Assembly (NCBI RefSeq): GCF_003369915.1 | Contig: NC_046677.1 | Coordinates: forward strand, 10,726,001 to 10,790,000 | Origin: Drosophila miranda | Taxonomy: Eukaryota; Arthropoda; Insecta; Diptera; Drosophilidae | Length of the DNA stretch: 64,000 nucleotides | Direction: 5' to 3' | Shown here: positions 35,986-48,425 of the stretch, one piece after another | Layout of the letters: each line of letters opens with the position of its first letter | Position numbering within the stretch: the first letter of the stretch is position 1 | Program-made: the position numbers and the translations under genes | The notes under the pieces: model-generated | Seen by the model: the letters and a program-made list of their open reading frames with translations, nothing else | Database searches by the model: none | Told to the model about the DNA's origin: nothing

Positions 35986-38900
35986 ATGTCCGCCAAAAGC
36001 GAGGCGGACAATACAACGGCCGCCAGCTCCGGCGGCGGCGGCAACAATAGCAGCAGTGGCGGCGGCGGCGTTGGTGGAACGGGAAACACATCCTCCTCGA
36101 ATGGAACCGCCACACCGGCGCGTCGTCTTCGCACACGCAACTCTACGGGCAATGGTCCGGCGAGCGGCAGTGAATCCGGCAAGAAATCCAATCCAATCGA
36201 TGAACCCTTAACTCCAGCTTCTGCTTCTTCGGCCGCCAGTGGCCATGGCCCATCACCGGCTGCGGCATCGGAGCGTCCCATGCCGAGTGTTCCCATGAAT
36301 CATGCCAGCAGCAGTGTATCGGCAAGCAGGAAGTACCACAACAGTTGTCCCCATCCCACGCCCACAGTGCACAAGAAGACGGTGCACACGCAGCCGCACA
36401 GCACCAATAAGTTTGATCAGGGCAAGAACGAGGAGTTCCACTTTGATACGCCGCCCGAGTGCCCCGTGTTTCGGCCCACGGTTGAGGAATTCAAGAATCC
36501 GCTGGCCTACATCAGCAAGATTCGTTCGATAGCAGAGAAATGTGGCATTGCCAAGATCCAGCCGCCGTCGACATGGTCGCCACCGTTTGCCGTGGATGTG
36601 GACAAGCTGCGTTTTGTGCCGCGTGTCCAGCGGCTGAACGAGCTGGAGGCCAAGACCAGGGTCAAGCTTAATTTCCTGGATCAAATCGCAAAGTTTTGGG
36701 AGCTGCAGGGCTCCTCCCTCAAGATCCCGATGGTCGAGCGCAAGGCCCTCGATCTGTACACCCTCCATCGCATTGTCCACGAGGAGGGTGGCATGGAGCA
36801 GACCACAAAGGATCGCAAGTGGGCAAAGGTGGCCAATCGTATGCAATATCCATCCAGCAAGAGTGTTGGAGCCACCCTCAAGAGCCACTACGAGCGCATT
36901 CTCCATCCCTTCGAGGTGTATACCTCGGGCAAGGTTCTGGGCCCTGCTGCAGCCGCTGCCGCAGCAACAGGCAGCGGCACACCCACTCCCGTGAAGCTCG
37001 AAGATGGGGGCACCGAGTACAAGGCACACGAGATAGCCACCCGTCAGCAGATCGCGCCGCCCAACGAGACGAACACACGCCGCTCCAAGCGCTTTGGCAA
37101 CTCTACTGCCAGCTGCGGCTTAACAGGCGCCGCATCCGGTGGCAAGGATGGGTGTCCGGGTGGTGTGGTCATCAAAACAGAGACAAAGGAGGATTTCAAA
37201 CGCGATCTTCTGAGCAGTTTCAATGCCGTGCAAGGCAGTGGAACTCCTGCTGCTGGCGGCACTCCGGCTGGCCGCGGCGGCGCCAAGAAGACCAACAACG
37301 AACCAACGCCGGCAGCACCGCCACTCATTGATCCACTGATGAAGTACATTTGCCACATCTGCAATCGCGGAGATGTGGAAGAGTCGATGCTTCTGTGCGA
37401 TGGCTGCGACGACAGCTACCACACGTTCTGTCTGCTGCCGCCCTTGACCAGCATACCCAAAGGTAAGAAAACAAACCCCCACCACTTATTGCAGCGATTA
37501 CTAATCCCATTTCAATCATCAGGTGAATGGCTTTGTCCGCGCTGTGTCGTTGAGGAGGTGAGCAAGCCCCAGGAGGCCTTTGGCTTTGAGCAGGCCGAAA
37601 GGGAGTACACGTTGCAGCAGTTTGGCCAGATGGCGGATCAGTTCAAGCAGGAGTACTTCCGCAAGCCAGTGCATTTGGTGCCCACCGAGTCGGTGGAGCG
37701 TGAATTCTGGCGCATTGTCTCCTCGATCGATGAGGATGTGACCGTCGAGTATGGCGCCGATTTGCATACAATGGATCACGGTTCGGGTTTCCCCACCAAG
37801 AGCTCGCTGTATTTGTTGCCGGGGGATCAGGAGTATGCCGAGTCCAGCTGGAATCTGAACAATCTGCCGCTGCTCGAGGACTCTATTTTGGGGCACATCA
37901 ATGCTGATATTAGTGGCATGAATGCCCCCTGGATGTATGTGGGCATGTGCTTTGCCGCCTTCTGCTGGCACAACGAGGACCACTGGAGTTATTCCATCAA
38001 TTATTTGCACTGGGGCGAGCCGAAGACCTGGTACGGCGTGCCCGGTTCTTGTGCCGAACAATTTGAGGAGACCATGAAGCGGGCAGCCCCCGAGCTGTTC
38101 TCCTCCCAGCCCGATCTGCTCCACCAGCTGGTGACGATCATGAACCCGAATATATTGATGAACAACAGGGTGCCGGTCTTTCGCACCGATCAGCATGCCG
38201 GCGAGTTTGTCATCACCTTTCCGCGGGCCTATCATGCGGGCTTCAATCAGGGCTATAACTTTGCCGAGGCGGTTAATTTTGCGCCCGCCGATTGGCTAAA
38301 GATGGGCCGTGAATGCGTCAATCATTATTCCATGCTGCGTCGCTTCTGTGTCTTCTCCCACGACGAGTTGGTGTGCAAAATGGCCTTGGAGCCGGCCAAA
38401 CTGACGTTCGGGATAGCCACCGCCTGTTACATCGACATGGCCGAAATGGTGGACACCGAAAAGAAGCTGCGCAAGTCCCTACTGGAGTGGGGCGTCACGC
38501 GTGCCGAGCGTCGCGCTTTCGAGCTGGTTAACGATGACGAGCGGCACTGTCAGGAGTGCAACACCACGTGTTTCCTTTCGGCAGTGGCCTGCGAGTGCAA
38601 TGACAAGCTGATTGTTTGTCTGCGCCACTACACCGTCCTCTGTGGCTGTGCCCCGGAGAAGCATACACTCATCTATCGCTACACCCTCGATGAGATGCCA
38701 CTGATGCTGCAAAAACTAAAAGTCAAGGCGCACAGCTTTGAGCGTTGGCTGTCGCGTTGCCGGGACATTGTGGATGCGCACACACCCACCTCGGTGACAC
38801 TCACCGAGCTTCAGGATCTGTGCAAGGAGGCGGAGACCAAAAAGTTTCCATCTTCGTTGCTGATTGATCGCCTGAATGCAGCGGCCATCGAAGCAGAGAA

Positions 38901-41820
38901 ATGCGTCACAGTCATCCAGCAACTGGGCATCAATAAGGTAAGAAATATAGATCCTCTTTCTGCAGATGGACCCTCTCAAACCTTAGGTACTGCTCCTCTG
39001 ATTCTTCAGGTACGCACTCGGTCGGATCACAACCAGGAGGCAGCCCAATACAAGCTGACTATGGAAGAGCTCGAGCTGTTTGTCCAGGAAATCGATAATC
39101 TGTGCTGCATCATCGATGAGGGGTCCTCGGTGCGGGAGCTGCTCGTTTTGGGCAAGCAATTTGTGGACCGTGCGGAGGGGCAGCTGCAGCTAACGCTGGA
39201 AGCGCTCGAGGAGAACGAACTGGAGACTCTGATCAGTGAGGGCAGCTCCCTGAGGATTGAATTGCAGCAGCTGGATCTCCTCCAGAAGCGTCTAAAACAG
39301 TGCAAGTGGTACAAACGCTCGCAGGGATTGAGGGAGACCAGCTCCAAGCTGACGTATCAGGATGTAAAGAACCTCCTGCATATGGCAGCGGCAGATTTGG
39401 ATCCCACAGATCCCTATGTGGACAAGGAGATGCGCAAGCTGCAGCAGATCGGGGCGGACATAGAGTCGTGGGAATCGCAGGCGGCCAAGTACTTCCGCAG
39501 ATTAACGCAACAGCACGAACTGGCGGAAATTGAGCAGTTCTTAAAGTCCGCTAGCGAGATTAGCGGCCAGGTTCCATCCCACAGTCTGCTGAAGGATGCC
39601 CTGCGCAAGGCGAGGGAGTGGCTGCGGGCCGTGGAACAGCTACAGCAGAACAATCATGTCACCTACTGTCACACGCTGGAGAATATGATTGAGCGGGGGC
39701 TGAATATACCCATCCAGTTGGAGGAGCTCAGCCGCATGCAGGGCCATCTGTACAGCGCCAATCAGTGGAAGGATAATACTGCGTGCGCATTTCTGAAGAA
39801 GGGCACCTTCTATACGTTGCTCGAGGTGCTGATGCCTCGGGCGGATGCCATCAACATTGATTCGGATCTCAAGCCGCGCTTCCAGGTAGAGTCGTCGAAA
39901 GTATTCTTTGATTTAGATTGCTTTAAAAAATCCCTGTTACAGGATGACTTTCTGAAGGAGAAGAATCCGGCGGAGATTGTCGACAGTTTCAAGCATGCCG
40001 AGGAGCAGGAGCTGCTTGATATGCGCGACCTGCGGCGCCAGAACATGACCAAGAACCCCCTGCGGGACATGTTCTGTCTGTGCAAAGCCGAGTTCCGTGG
40101 CCTCATGTACAATTGTCAGTTGTGCCGCGATTGGTTCCACGAGGACTGTGTGCCACCGCCGCCGTCGGCATCGAGTCAGAATGGTTTGCTGAATGGAGGA
40201 GGAGGCGCCGGAATGGTGCCGCCCACGAATCGGCCCAAGTGGCTGTGCCCCAGCTGTGTGCGCTCGAAGCGGCCGCGACTGGAGACCATCCTTCCACTGC
40301 TCGTCCAGCTCCAGCAGTTGCCTATCCGTTTGCCAGAGGATGAGGCCTTGCGTTGTTTGGCGGAGCGTGCCATGAACTGGCAGGACAGGGCCCGCAAGGC
40401 CCTCAGCAGCCCCGATGTGAGTGCGGCCCAGGAGGCGATCCTTGCTCAGCAGCAGAAGCGTCGCTCGGAGGGTGGTGGCATCGGTGGCGGTGTTGTGGGC
40501 AACATCAACAGTCCGCGCAAGCCCCGGCGTCGTGGCAGCATGGCCAAGGAGGCCAGCGGGTCCACAGAGTCGGATGCCGATGATGATGACGATGATGACG
40601 AGTGCCGTCTACGGATTGTCGAGGATGGCTTTAGTAACGATGAGGATGAGCTTCCCCGCCCTGCAACGAACACCGAATCAAATACCGATCTCCTCAAGCT
40701 GCTGTCCGATAGCGAAATTGAGAATCTACTAGATCTAATGATGGAGGGGGATCTCCTCGAGGTCTCACTCGACGAGACGCTCGAGCTGTGGCGCATACTG
40801 GAGACCATGCCGCCGACAATGCTGCAAGCGGAAGCCAATAGCCGTGTGGCGCAGTACTTGCAGCGCCAGCGACAGCAACCGACATCTCTGCCGCCCACAT
40901 CCTCCAGCATTCACTCCGGCGCCGAGGACTCCAACGACAGCCTCCTGGTACAGAACAGTCCCAATAGCAACAGCAATAATAGCAGCACGACGGCAACAAA
41001 CACCCCCAACAACGGACGCAACAAGAAGAGGCGTTCGAATGATGCCAGCGGCAATGCGGCTGTACCACGAAAGAAACAGAACACGCCCAAGCAGACGCCC
41101 AGCAAGAAGAATGCAGGCGGAGGAGCGGCCAATCGTAAGAGTGACGCCAAGACGACGCCCGCAGCAGCGGCGGTGGCAACGACACCTGGAGCGGATGCCG
41201 ATGCAGAAAATAAGCAGGCGAATGGCGGCAATACCAACTCAAATATATCCCCCATTGCAGCGGGAGTAGGCAGCGGTTCGACCACACCCACGCCCACAGC
41301 CACGCCTGGTTTGGCGCACAAGAAACGTAAGCGCACTTCCACCAATAACAACAGCAGCAACAACAACAACAACAATAGCAACAGCAGCAACACCAACAAC
41401 ACCAATAGCAACAGCAACAACAACAGCACGAGCACTCCTAGTGGAACACAGGCAACGACACCGACAGCAACCCCAACGGGCGGTGGCGGTGGTGGTCAGA
41501 AGAAGCACGCCCAGCGCAACCAACAGGCAGCGCAGGAGGATGACGAGGAGGAATGCAGGGCGGAGAACTGCCATAAGCCGACGGGACGGGAGGTGGACTG
41601 GGTGCAGTGCGACGGGGGGTGCAACGAGTGGTTTCACATGTACTGTGTGGGTCTCAATCGCAGCCAGATCAAGGCCGACGACGATTACATTTGTATACGG
41701 TGCACGAAGACCGTCACCGTGGCGGTGAGCAGTAGTAGTAGTAGTAATCATGGAATGGGAGCGACATCGACGACGATGGCGACGACGGGCAAGCAGCGGG
41801 CAGTGCAATCGGCGCGGTAG
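35986..41820 (+). CDS. lid: Lid, KDM5 histone H3K4 demethylase
   Basis: The gene has four coding exons, 35986-37462, 37523-38937, 39010-39885 and 39943-41820, giving 1881 residues. Domains in order: JmjN (about 158-199), ARID (about 222-312), PHD1 (about 453-501, CHICNRGDVEESMLLCDGCD), JmjC (about 620-785), C5HC2 zinc finger (835-888), PLU-1 helical region, PHD2 (1301-1365) and PHD3 (1794-1845). Iron ligands are His642, Glu644 (CWHNEDHW) and His730 (YHAGFNQGY); the 88-residue gap equals that of human KDM5A. The enzyme removes methyl groups from H3K4me3 in the nucleus, and PHD3 of this family reads H3K4me3. The region before PHD3 is disordered with a long Asn/Ser run. All three introns (60, 72 and 57 bp) are multiples of three without stops, so the whole locus reads as a single 1944-codon frame; removing them restores conserved family sequence (for example IPKGEWLCPRC). 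Confidence 0.97.
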   Translation: MSAKSEADNTTAASSGGGGNNSSSGGGGVGGTGNTSSSNGTATPARRLRTRNSTGNGPASGSESGKKSNPIDEPLTPASASSAASGHGPSPAAASERPMPSVPMNHASSSVSASRKYHNSCPHPTPTVHKKTVHTQPHSTNKFDQGKNEEFHFDTPPECPVFRPTVEEFKNPLAYISKIRSIAEKCGIAKIQPPSTWSPPFAVDVDKLRFVPRVQRLNELEAKTRVKLNFLDQIAKFWELQGSSLKIPMVERKALDLYTLHRIVHEEGGMEQTTKDRKWAKVANRMQYPSSKSVGATLKSHYERILHPFEVYTSGKVLGPAAAAAAATGSGTPTPVKLEDGGTEYKAHEIATRQQIAPPNETNTRRSKRFGNSTASCGLTGAASGGKDGCPGGVVIKTETKEDFKRDLLSSFNAVQGSGTPAAGGTPAGRGGAKKTNNEPTPAAPPLIDPLMKYICHICNRGDVEESMLLCDGCDDSYHTFCLLPPLTSIPKGKKTNPHHLLQRLLIPFQSSGEWLCPRCVVEEVSKPQEAFGFEQAEREYTLQQFGQMADQFKQEYFRKPVHLVPTESVEREFWRIVSSIDEDVTVEYGADLHTMDHGSGFPTKSSLYLLPGDQEYAESSWNLNNLPLLEDSILGHINADISGMNAPWMYVGMCFAAFCWHNEDHWSYSINYLHWGEPKTWYGVPGSCAEQFEETMKRAAPELFSSQPDLLHQLVTIMNPNILMNNRVPVFRTDQHAGEFVITFPRAYHAGFNQGYNFAEAVNFAPADWLKMGRECVNHYSMLRRFCVFSHDELVCKMALEPAKLTFGIATACYIDMAEMVDTEKKLRKSLLEWGVTRAERRAFELVNDDERHCQECNTTCFLSAVACECNDKLIVCLRHYTVLCGCAPEKHTLIYRYTLDEMPLMLQKLKVKAHSFERWLSRCRDIVDAHTPTSVTLTELQDLCKEAETKKFPSSLLIDRLNAAAIEAEKCVTVIQQLGINKVRNIDPLSADGPSQTLGTAPLILQVRTRSDHNQEAAQYKLTMEELELFVQEIDNLCCIIDEGSSVRELLVLGKQFVDRAEGQLQLTLEALEENELETLISEGSSLRIELQQLDLLQKRLKQCKWYKRSQGLRETSSKLTYQDVKNLLHMAAADLDPTDPYVDKEMRKLQQIGADIESWESQAAKYFRRLTQQHELAEIEQFLKSASEISGQVPSHSLLKDALRKAREWLRAVEQLQQNNHVTYCHTLENMIERGLNIPIQLEELSRMQGHLYSANQWKDNTACAFLKKGTFYTLLEVLMPRADAINIDSDLKPRFQVESSKVFFDLDCFKKSLLQDDFLKEKNPAEIVDSFKHAEEQELLDMRDLRRQNMTKNPLRDMFCLCKAEFRGLMYNCQLCRDWFHEDCVPPPPSASSQNGLLNGGGGAGMVPPTNRPKWLCPSCVRSKRPRLETILPLLVQLQQLPIRLPEDEALRCLAERAMNWQDRARKALSSPDVSAAQEAILAQQQKRRSEGGGIGGGVVGNINSPRKPRRRGSMAKEASGSTESDADDDDDDDECRLRIVEDGFSNDEDELPRPATNTESNTDLLKLLSDSEIENLLDLMMEGDLLEVSLDETLELWRILETMPPTMLQAEANSRVAQYLQRQRQQPTSLPPTSSSIHSGAEDSNDSLLVQNSPNSNSNNSSTTATNTPNNGRNKKRRSNDASGNAAVPRKKQNTPKQTPSKKNAGGGAANRKSDAKTTPAAAAVATTPGADADAENKQANGGNTNSNISPIAAGVGSGSTTPTPTATPGLAHKKRKRTSTNNNSSNNNNNNSNSSNTNNTNSNSNNNSTSTPSGTQATTPTATPTGGGGGGQKKHAQRNQQAAQEDDEEECRAENCHKPTGREVDWVQCDGGCNEWFHMYCVGLNRSQIKADDDYICIRCTKTVTVAVSSSSSSNHGMGATSTTMATTGKQRAVQSAR

Positions 41821-42150
41821 AGAGAGGATCATCTAGATGATAGAAGAAGGAAGATATTGGATTTGCAAGTAACAGCCGTTTTGTGTTTTACGCATGATTT
41901 AATGAGAAAGAACTAGTACTACTACTACTACTACTACAATACACTACACACACCCCCATTTACTAAGTTTAGTAAAAGTCACTTGAAATGAGATAGTTTT
42001 TGTAGTACATATTTACTAATTATTGCTATAATTAGGTATCCGAAAACGTAAAACACACACCCACACACACACAACAAAGAGAAACAATTGCAGAAACCCA
42101 CGAAAAAAGATAACAAGAAAACAAACATTTATAAAAACAAGAATTAAAGC

Positions 42151-42181
<31 letters not shown>

Positions 42182-43307
42182 CAACACCAACATACACTCT
42201 TGTAAAATGCAGAATCGCGATTTTGTTTTTGTATAATCGAGACCCTTTTTTTCACGTTCGTTAAACGTTCTATTAATATTAATATGATTATATTTATGAT
42301 ATGATATGATACCATTACCTGCTATTCATAGTTTTTGTTAATTTAATTTCACTTTTTTGTGTTCGCTTTTGAGTTTTTTGTACAATGCGCGCGCCGTTGA
42401 GCTTTTTAATTTAAATATTATCATTATATATTTTTAAATATAACCCATAATATTTAATTTTGGAATTTCCCTGCTTTTACTTTTGTATATTTTTCGTTCA
42501 AACATTTTGCAAGCAAAAGCATCAATAATATTAATATTAATACTTTAATATTAACAACAATCTTCCAATATGAACGCGTGGCGCCTTGTAAGCAGAAAAA
42601 AGAAACGCTTTCTTTGTTCGTTTTTGTTTCCGCCCCAAGAGAAAACTTTTTTCGATTTAAAAAACAAAACAAAACTGTAGCATAAAAAACCACCTCCCCC
42701 CAAGAGTTTAAATCTAACAAGCAGAAAATGTTGTTAATAACGCGATCATACATATATTTAGTGCAGTAGGCAGATAAGTTTACACTTAAAAAATACAATG
42801 AAAAAATGTATAATTTTTAATTTATAATTATTAAAAATGTAAGTTGACTCGCGATATCAACAACAACAACAGCAACTTTCCACAGAAAAATACAAAATCC
42901 CACAAAAAAATTGCAAAATGATCTAGATAACATTTAACGTACAACAAATAAAAATAAAAAACCAAAAAAAAAATACAATGCTTAGGATTTATGCAAAAAG
43001 AAAAAAGTACATAAAACAACAAAAAAAAAAGAGAGAGAACACTTTGTAAAATCATTTTTAAATGTGTATAAAAAGAAAACTCAAAATGAAAGGGTTCCCA
43101 AAGCAAGCAGCCCAAAATTATTAAAACAGAAACCCTACATCCATTAAGGATAAACCATTCTCTTTGATTAAGCCGATCATTTCCTATTGTTTTAAAGGAT
43201 CCTCCACCCCAAAAAACAAAATGTACGAAAAGCCACAACAAAAATATATCTTTAACCCTCACGACACCTCCCCCTCAACAAATATGTAATTCTATCATAT
43301 AAATAAA
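41821..43307 (+). other. lid: lid 3' untranslated region (predicted)
   Basis: An AT-rich stretch with a CA microsatellite follows the stop and ends near a canonical AATAAA at 43302-43307. Frames here are short and biased. Confidence 0.5.
42155..42180. repeat. CA dinucleotide microsatellite
   Basis: About 13 CA units in the predicted 3' untranslated region of lid. Confidence 0.9.
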
Positions 43308-45154
43308 TTATATATAAATAGTATTTAAACAAAATCTAGCGAGTGTTTTGAATGTTGCATAAATATGAAATTAGTGCGCAAGCACACGATACACCTTAAT
43401 GCTAAGGCATACACGTCACCTTCCCATATGATATATTCCCATGAAAGTCTACGGTTCGGCTGCCATGTACACCACTTGGAAATCTGGGTAGTATTACTCA
43501 TGGAACAAGAGTCTCCTTCTCGCAACGCCGCAGCTTGACTAACGCGTAAACACCTGGTCATAAAAATACTCCGAACTGATAACTGATTTATCAAGCAAAG
43601 CCCATACTCGTACGAGGCACTGGATTCTCTGGGGGAAAATAGAGATATGGTTTGTTTACTGCTCGGCGTTCTCTTACTTGAAAGCTTACTATTGCTGAAA
43701 GTTGAGATATACGAAAAATCACACTACACTTGTTTTTTGCGTATACGATACTGACCTACTGTTTACACTGATTTTGTGCGTCCCGGAAGGGGGACTTTCT
43801 CGATTTTTTCGTGGGAATATCCCACATAACTTAAATGTTACTAACACAGACGATATCGAGACATCGATAAGACCTGATGGACATAGAAACAAGCTTATCT
43901 GAATTTCCTTCTTATTTATTATATTATATGCCCTTTTAATAGTCTTGCTATATAGAGCTATTATATGTCTATTCTATAATAAAACCGAATCTCTATTACG
44001 TTCGTGCGATCACAAATTATATAGACTTTCACAGTGGTATGATTTGTGGTTGGACTTTACGATCAACGTTTTACACAATTTAAAGATTAGTTAATTCAAA
44101 TCGATCCGACTTTGCTCTCTATTTAAGTTAGAACCTATTTTGCTGAAATTAAACTGCGGGAACAATGAATCTATCTGAAAATCTACATACCAACCTTGTA
44201 TATACATATATATCCAGGTGCACAAGACCAGATCCTATGAGATCTAATCCCAAAATAGTTATTCTTTCGGTCTATTGGACAGATCCTCGTACAAAGTACC
44301 GATTACACAATTCCAATCACCTTTTTCCAAGGTCTAACAATCATGGCTGTGTTTTCGTTTTGATAGACGGACGCTTATCGGAGCTTCCATTATTATCAGT
44401 TGATAGGTCTACAATTTTCTATTAAATGACTCCCCACATGACGTGCAGCATGCAATCGCCGTAGACAAGCCGTTCCACGTGCAACCAAACAACACAGATT
44501 CAACAGTTTTCTGGGATTTTATTTTTACAATAAGATTGTTGACGTTTATATTTTTATTTTTGTTCAAATATTAAGTGACTTCGGTGTATGCGGACGCCCA
44601 ACGGACAGCAGAGTGGTCTTTGATTTTTGATTCTTAGGTAACAGATTTTTAAGAGGCTATAAAAAATACATGATTTTGGGTACTAGCTGCTGCCCGTCAG
44701 GTGGGGGAACAGACAGCACACACACAGAGCGTAATGGATATTGAAAAAAAACAGTTTTAATGGAAAGCAAATATATAAATATGTATAGAAAATACTAAGA
44801 CATTAGTATACATAGGACAAGTATTACACACTAGGTTTAACAGGCTTTTCAACTTATGAGGTAACAATTAATTTAAGCGCTCGAGAGTGCTCCCTAGTTA
44901 GTCCTTCGCTGGACGAACTAAGCTCACAGGCTAGCATTAATACCAGATATTATATATACACACATATATGCTCAAATCAGGCCCATATCTAATCAGCTTG
45001 TTTCGGTTTTCGTTTTCTCGTTATCGTTCCGTTTCTGTTTCTGGTTCAAATCGTGTGGAATATGTATATGAAAAACCCCACATTTGGGGTCTAGCACTGA
45101 GATTACATTTAACGACAGGAAAGGAAACCTTGAGTAAACCAAAAAACCGACAGT
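43308..45154. other. Gap between 3' ends of lid and ifc
   Basis: The genes converge here. On the minus strand AATAAA (44558-44553) would give ifc a 3' untranslated region of about 600 bases. I saw no coding frame with a recognisable domain. Confidence 0.45.
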
Positions 45155-46944
45155 TTAGGAGGCTAGTCCGCGCTGACGACGCTTCACACGTGCATAGGGA
45201 CCCACAGCCGGATCCATGATGAAGTCGTAAAGCACACGACTCCAGCTGGTGTGCTGTGGCATCGTCTCGTAGAATTCCGGGGCAATGCGCTTCACCTCCG
45301 GCAGGCGAGAGCCGGGCACAGCGGGAAAGTCATGATGCTCGTTGTGGTAGCCAACATTGAAGGTAATCCAATTCAGAGGGCCATAGTACGAGTACGTCTC
45401 GAAGCCCTTGGCGAACATATAGTGCTCCGATATAAAGTGCCCGGCCACCGGATGCAGACCCATAGCCAGAATGGAACCAATCAGCAGATAGGCCAAGGGC
45501 TTCCATCCCAAAAAGTAAACAATCAAAGCGTTGAACGTCAACTGCACAATGGTATTGATGATCTCCAGGCGTGTCGGGGGCTTGGGGTTAATCACGAGTG
45601 GACGGAATATATAGAAGAATGGCTGCAGGCAGACCCAAAGGAATTTTCCAAATGTGGTGTCAAAGAGTCGTGCCTCCAGCAGTGTGGGTATATCCGTATC
45701 GATTGCCTCGTCTCCTTGGTAACTGTGGAAAGGTTAAAACTACAATTAGTGTAAGGATTCAATAAGGCAGTATTCATCAGCATAATTGACAATCAACAAG
45801 GCATTTCATTAAAGATTAGATATAAATGTTAGACCCTTATCAGGTGTGTCCACTTTTAGTGAATGAGAGACTGTAAACATAAATGGTACTATACATATGC
45901 CAAGAGTTTAGCAATTCAATTGGGGAACTTTTGCAGCAGATAAGAGCTTGACAATGACTCAAATGGAGTGGAGAATAGAGCTACGTGACCAATTGAGGAA
46001 ATGCAAGGATTTAGATATGCATATACTGCAAAAGTGAATTATTTCTGTATGGAGAGCTTCTGGCTATATGCCTTAAGCTATACATACATATATGTTTGTG
46101 ACGGGGGACTCTCTTATCCGACACTCGACAGTGTCCAAGAAATTTAATAAGAGCTAGAGCTAAGAAATTGACTCGCGGACGGACGGGCTTATCATGGGGC
46201 GTATATTTCAAATAGAATTATGAAGGCGGCAGACACCGGGTGCTCCCAGTGTTGTATAACTTAAACCGCACCGGTATTATAGGCAATGCAAACAGTTGTA
46301 CAAAAGGGCTGGAGGATGGGGCTGAGGAGGAGTAGGGGCCGCCCCACATTTACAGTTTTTTTCATGACTACGCCCCAGCAACGACAAATTAAAGCTCATC
46401 AGCCCCAGCCGCAGCCGCAGACCGCACCTCCGCCACCGCGGCCCGGCGCGTAACTGTAAACGATTGGATGTCATTGTATGGGTGTGAAGACCTACTCGTA
46501 TACGATACATGATATATAGAATAACGTCATAACATCTAGTACATACCGATGATGTTCGAGGTGATATTTCTTGAACGAAATGCTCATGGGCAGGCCAATG
46601 GGCAGGTTGCAGATGAAGCCCAGCATTCGGTTGTGCATGGGACGGCTGTGTCCAAAGGCCAGATTGTGCGAAATCTCGTGGACGGCCAACATCAGCGAGT
46701 GATTAATGATGCCGCCAAAGCAATAGGCCGCGACGATTAGCCATGACCACGACAGGTCCTTGACAACGAACAGCGCCAGAATTTGTGTCAAGACCATGGC
46801 GCCGGCAATCCATTTGAAGTTCGGGTCGTGGCCGAACAGCTTCTTGATTTGAGGATACTTTTCGAGTATGATTTTACGGCGCGAGGCATGCGGCTCCTCC
46901 GTGTACACCCATTCAAAGTCAGTGCGCGACACTTTTTGGCCCAT
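45155..46944 (-). CDS. ifc: Infertile crescent, dihydroceramide Delta4-desaturase (DES1)
   Basis: Two coding exons on the minus strand, 46944-46547 and 45722-45155, split an Arg codon and give 321 residues. The start [19 protein letters not shown] is typical of the DES1 family, with Gly2 available for N-myristoylation. Three histidine boxes that hold the di-iron centre are present: HEISH (89-93), HLEHH (128-132) and HNEHH (259-263). Several hydrophobic stretches (about 46-62, 67-86, 190-225) are membrane segments in the endoplasmic reticulum. The enzyme puts the 4,5-trans double bond into dihydroceramide to make ceramide. In flies it is needed for meiosis in spermatogenesis and for glial lipid balance. 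The 824-bp intron holds no gene that I can see. Confidence 0.96.
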
Positions 46945-48425
46945 TTTCGTAGGGATATTTTAAATTTAAATGTGTTCTCGGGGATTCGAAGTTAGTGCAT
47001 TGACATTATCGATCGAATTGAAACGCAAAACAAATGATTAATAATTTTTATAGAGCGGCTGATTGAGCGATGTGACAGGGCGGTGCGGGTGGAAAGAAAA
47101 AGTGACGGCCCAGCAGGGCCATCGACGTGAAAGTTGAAGCCATCGATATTTTAACTGATAACAACTATCGCCCCTTCAATTGAAGACTGAGGCTAGACAC
47201 AAAATTTTTAGGGGAAAAACATGTAGTGTGAGAGAGAGATTTTCTGACAGCGCAGCACTAAAGAAACTTTAAATGTATCCTCTGTAATAATAGTTCTAAT
47301 TTACCGCATATGATCAATTGTGCGTGTTTCTAAACCAGCAAACTATTTACCGGTATCAAAGTGTAGGGAAATGCGACCCTAACTATCGCAGTCACAGTTA
47401 TCGATAGCTAGAACGAAAATGCATGCCTGAAAGATTTTAGCTGAATATCAATATTTAAATTAAATTCAAATTTCTTTTGCAAATTGCAGCTAAATAAAAT
47501 GCAACAATAACACCACATACTCTGATTTTGTTCGCCATTTTTATACAATTTCTTATAATTGGTAGAGTTTAGTAGTATTACATTTGTAAAACGTTGTAGT
47601 TGAAGTAATTTAAAGATTACATAAAAAAGGTAAAGCGGCAACAAACCACTGCCGATGATGTTATAGTTGTTCTGATCGGCACGAATGGCTGATATGCCAC
47701 TCCTTAATATGGCTGGCATAGCTCTGGGTCGTATGTGTGGGTGGTTCTATGGATGGCTCCACAGCTGTTGCTGCTCTGTTGCTGGTGGGCGTGTTGTTAT
47801 ATTTAAACATAAATTGTATATGTGTAGTTTTTTGTATTGTTTTTAATATATTTATATCAATAGTTCTAGAAAAAGCTAAAACAAAGGTGTGTGTTTGCAA
47901 AAAGATGTTGGGCTCGCCAATTGTTCGCTTTCGTTTAGCTTGTTTTTAAATATTACTCTTTCTTCAGATAGATGCAAATGGGGATTTGTTTCATATATGT
48001 ATTTGTATATATATTTGTTGCTGCTGGTTGACGACGCAGTTTTAGAATTGATGTTACACAGGTGAGAGAACTAATTGGCTATGGAAGGCGGAGGAGGCGC
48101 GTGTCCACTCCACGGCTAGTGTTTTTGTATGGTGTTTTTGCCCCGGCCGACTGCTGCTTGGTTGATGTTTGCTGCTGCTTCTGATGTTGTTTGCCTGGAT
48201 CTCTCTGCTGTCCTTGTCGATAGGTGTTGTTGTTTTCTGCCTTTTTTGGATTGATGTTTGGATAAATATTTAGCTTGAAGTTCTCTTTTAATATTGGTTT
48301 AATAGTTTTGCTCTCAGACCTTCGATTTTCTTCTCGCTGTTTTGCTCACTCACTTTTTAATTTTTATTTAGGATTCTCTCGATCTATCTTTCGCGTTTCT
48401 TGTTTCGTGGCTCAACAGAAACTAT
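46945..48425. other. ifc upstream region and eIF4A 3' region
   Basis: Both neighbours are on the minus strand, so the right part is probably the 3' untranslated region of eIF4A and the left part the ifc leader and promoter. Frames at 47408-47949 lack domains. A perfect DRE is at 47399. Confidence 0.5.
47399..47406. promoter_or_regulatory. DRE (TATCGATA), candidate ifc promoter element
   Basis: A perfect palindromic DNA replication-related element lies about 455 bp upstream of the ifc start codon. DREF and BEAF-32 bind such sites at housekeeping promoters. Confidence 0.5.

Noticed and set aside
36253-38235. Long minus-strand frames of 238 and 258 codons
   Set aside because: They are shadows opposite lid JmjN, ARID and JmjC exons.
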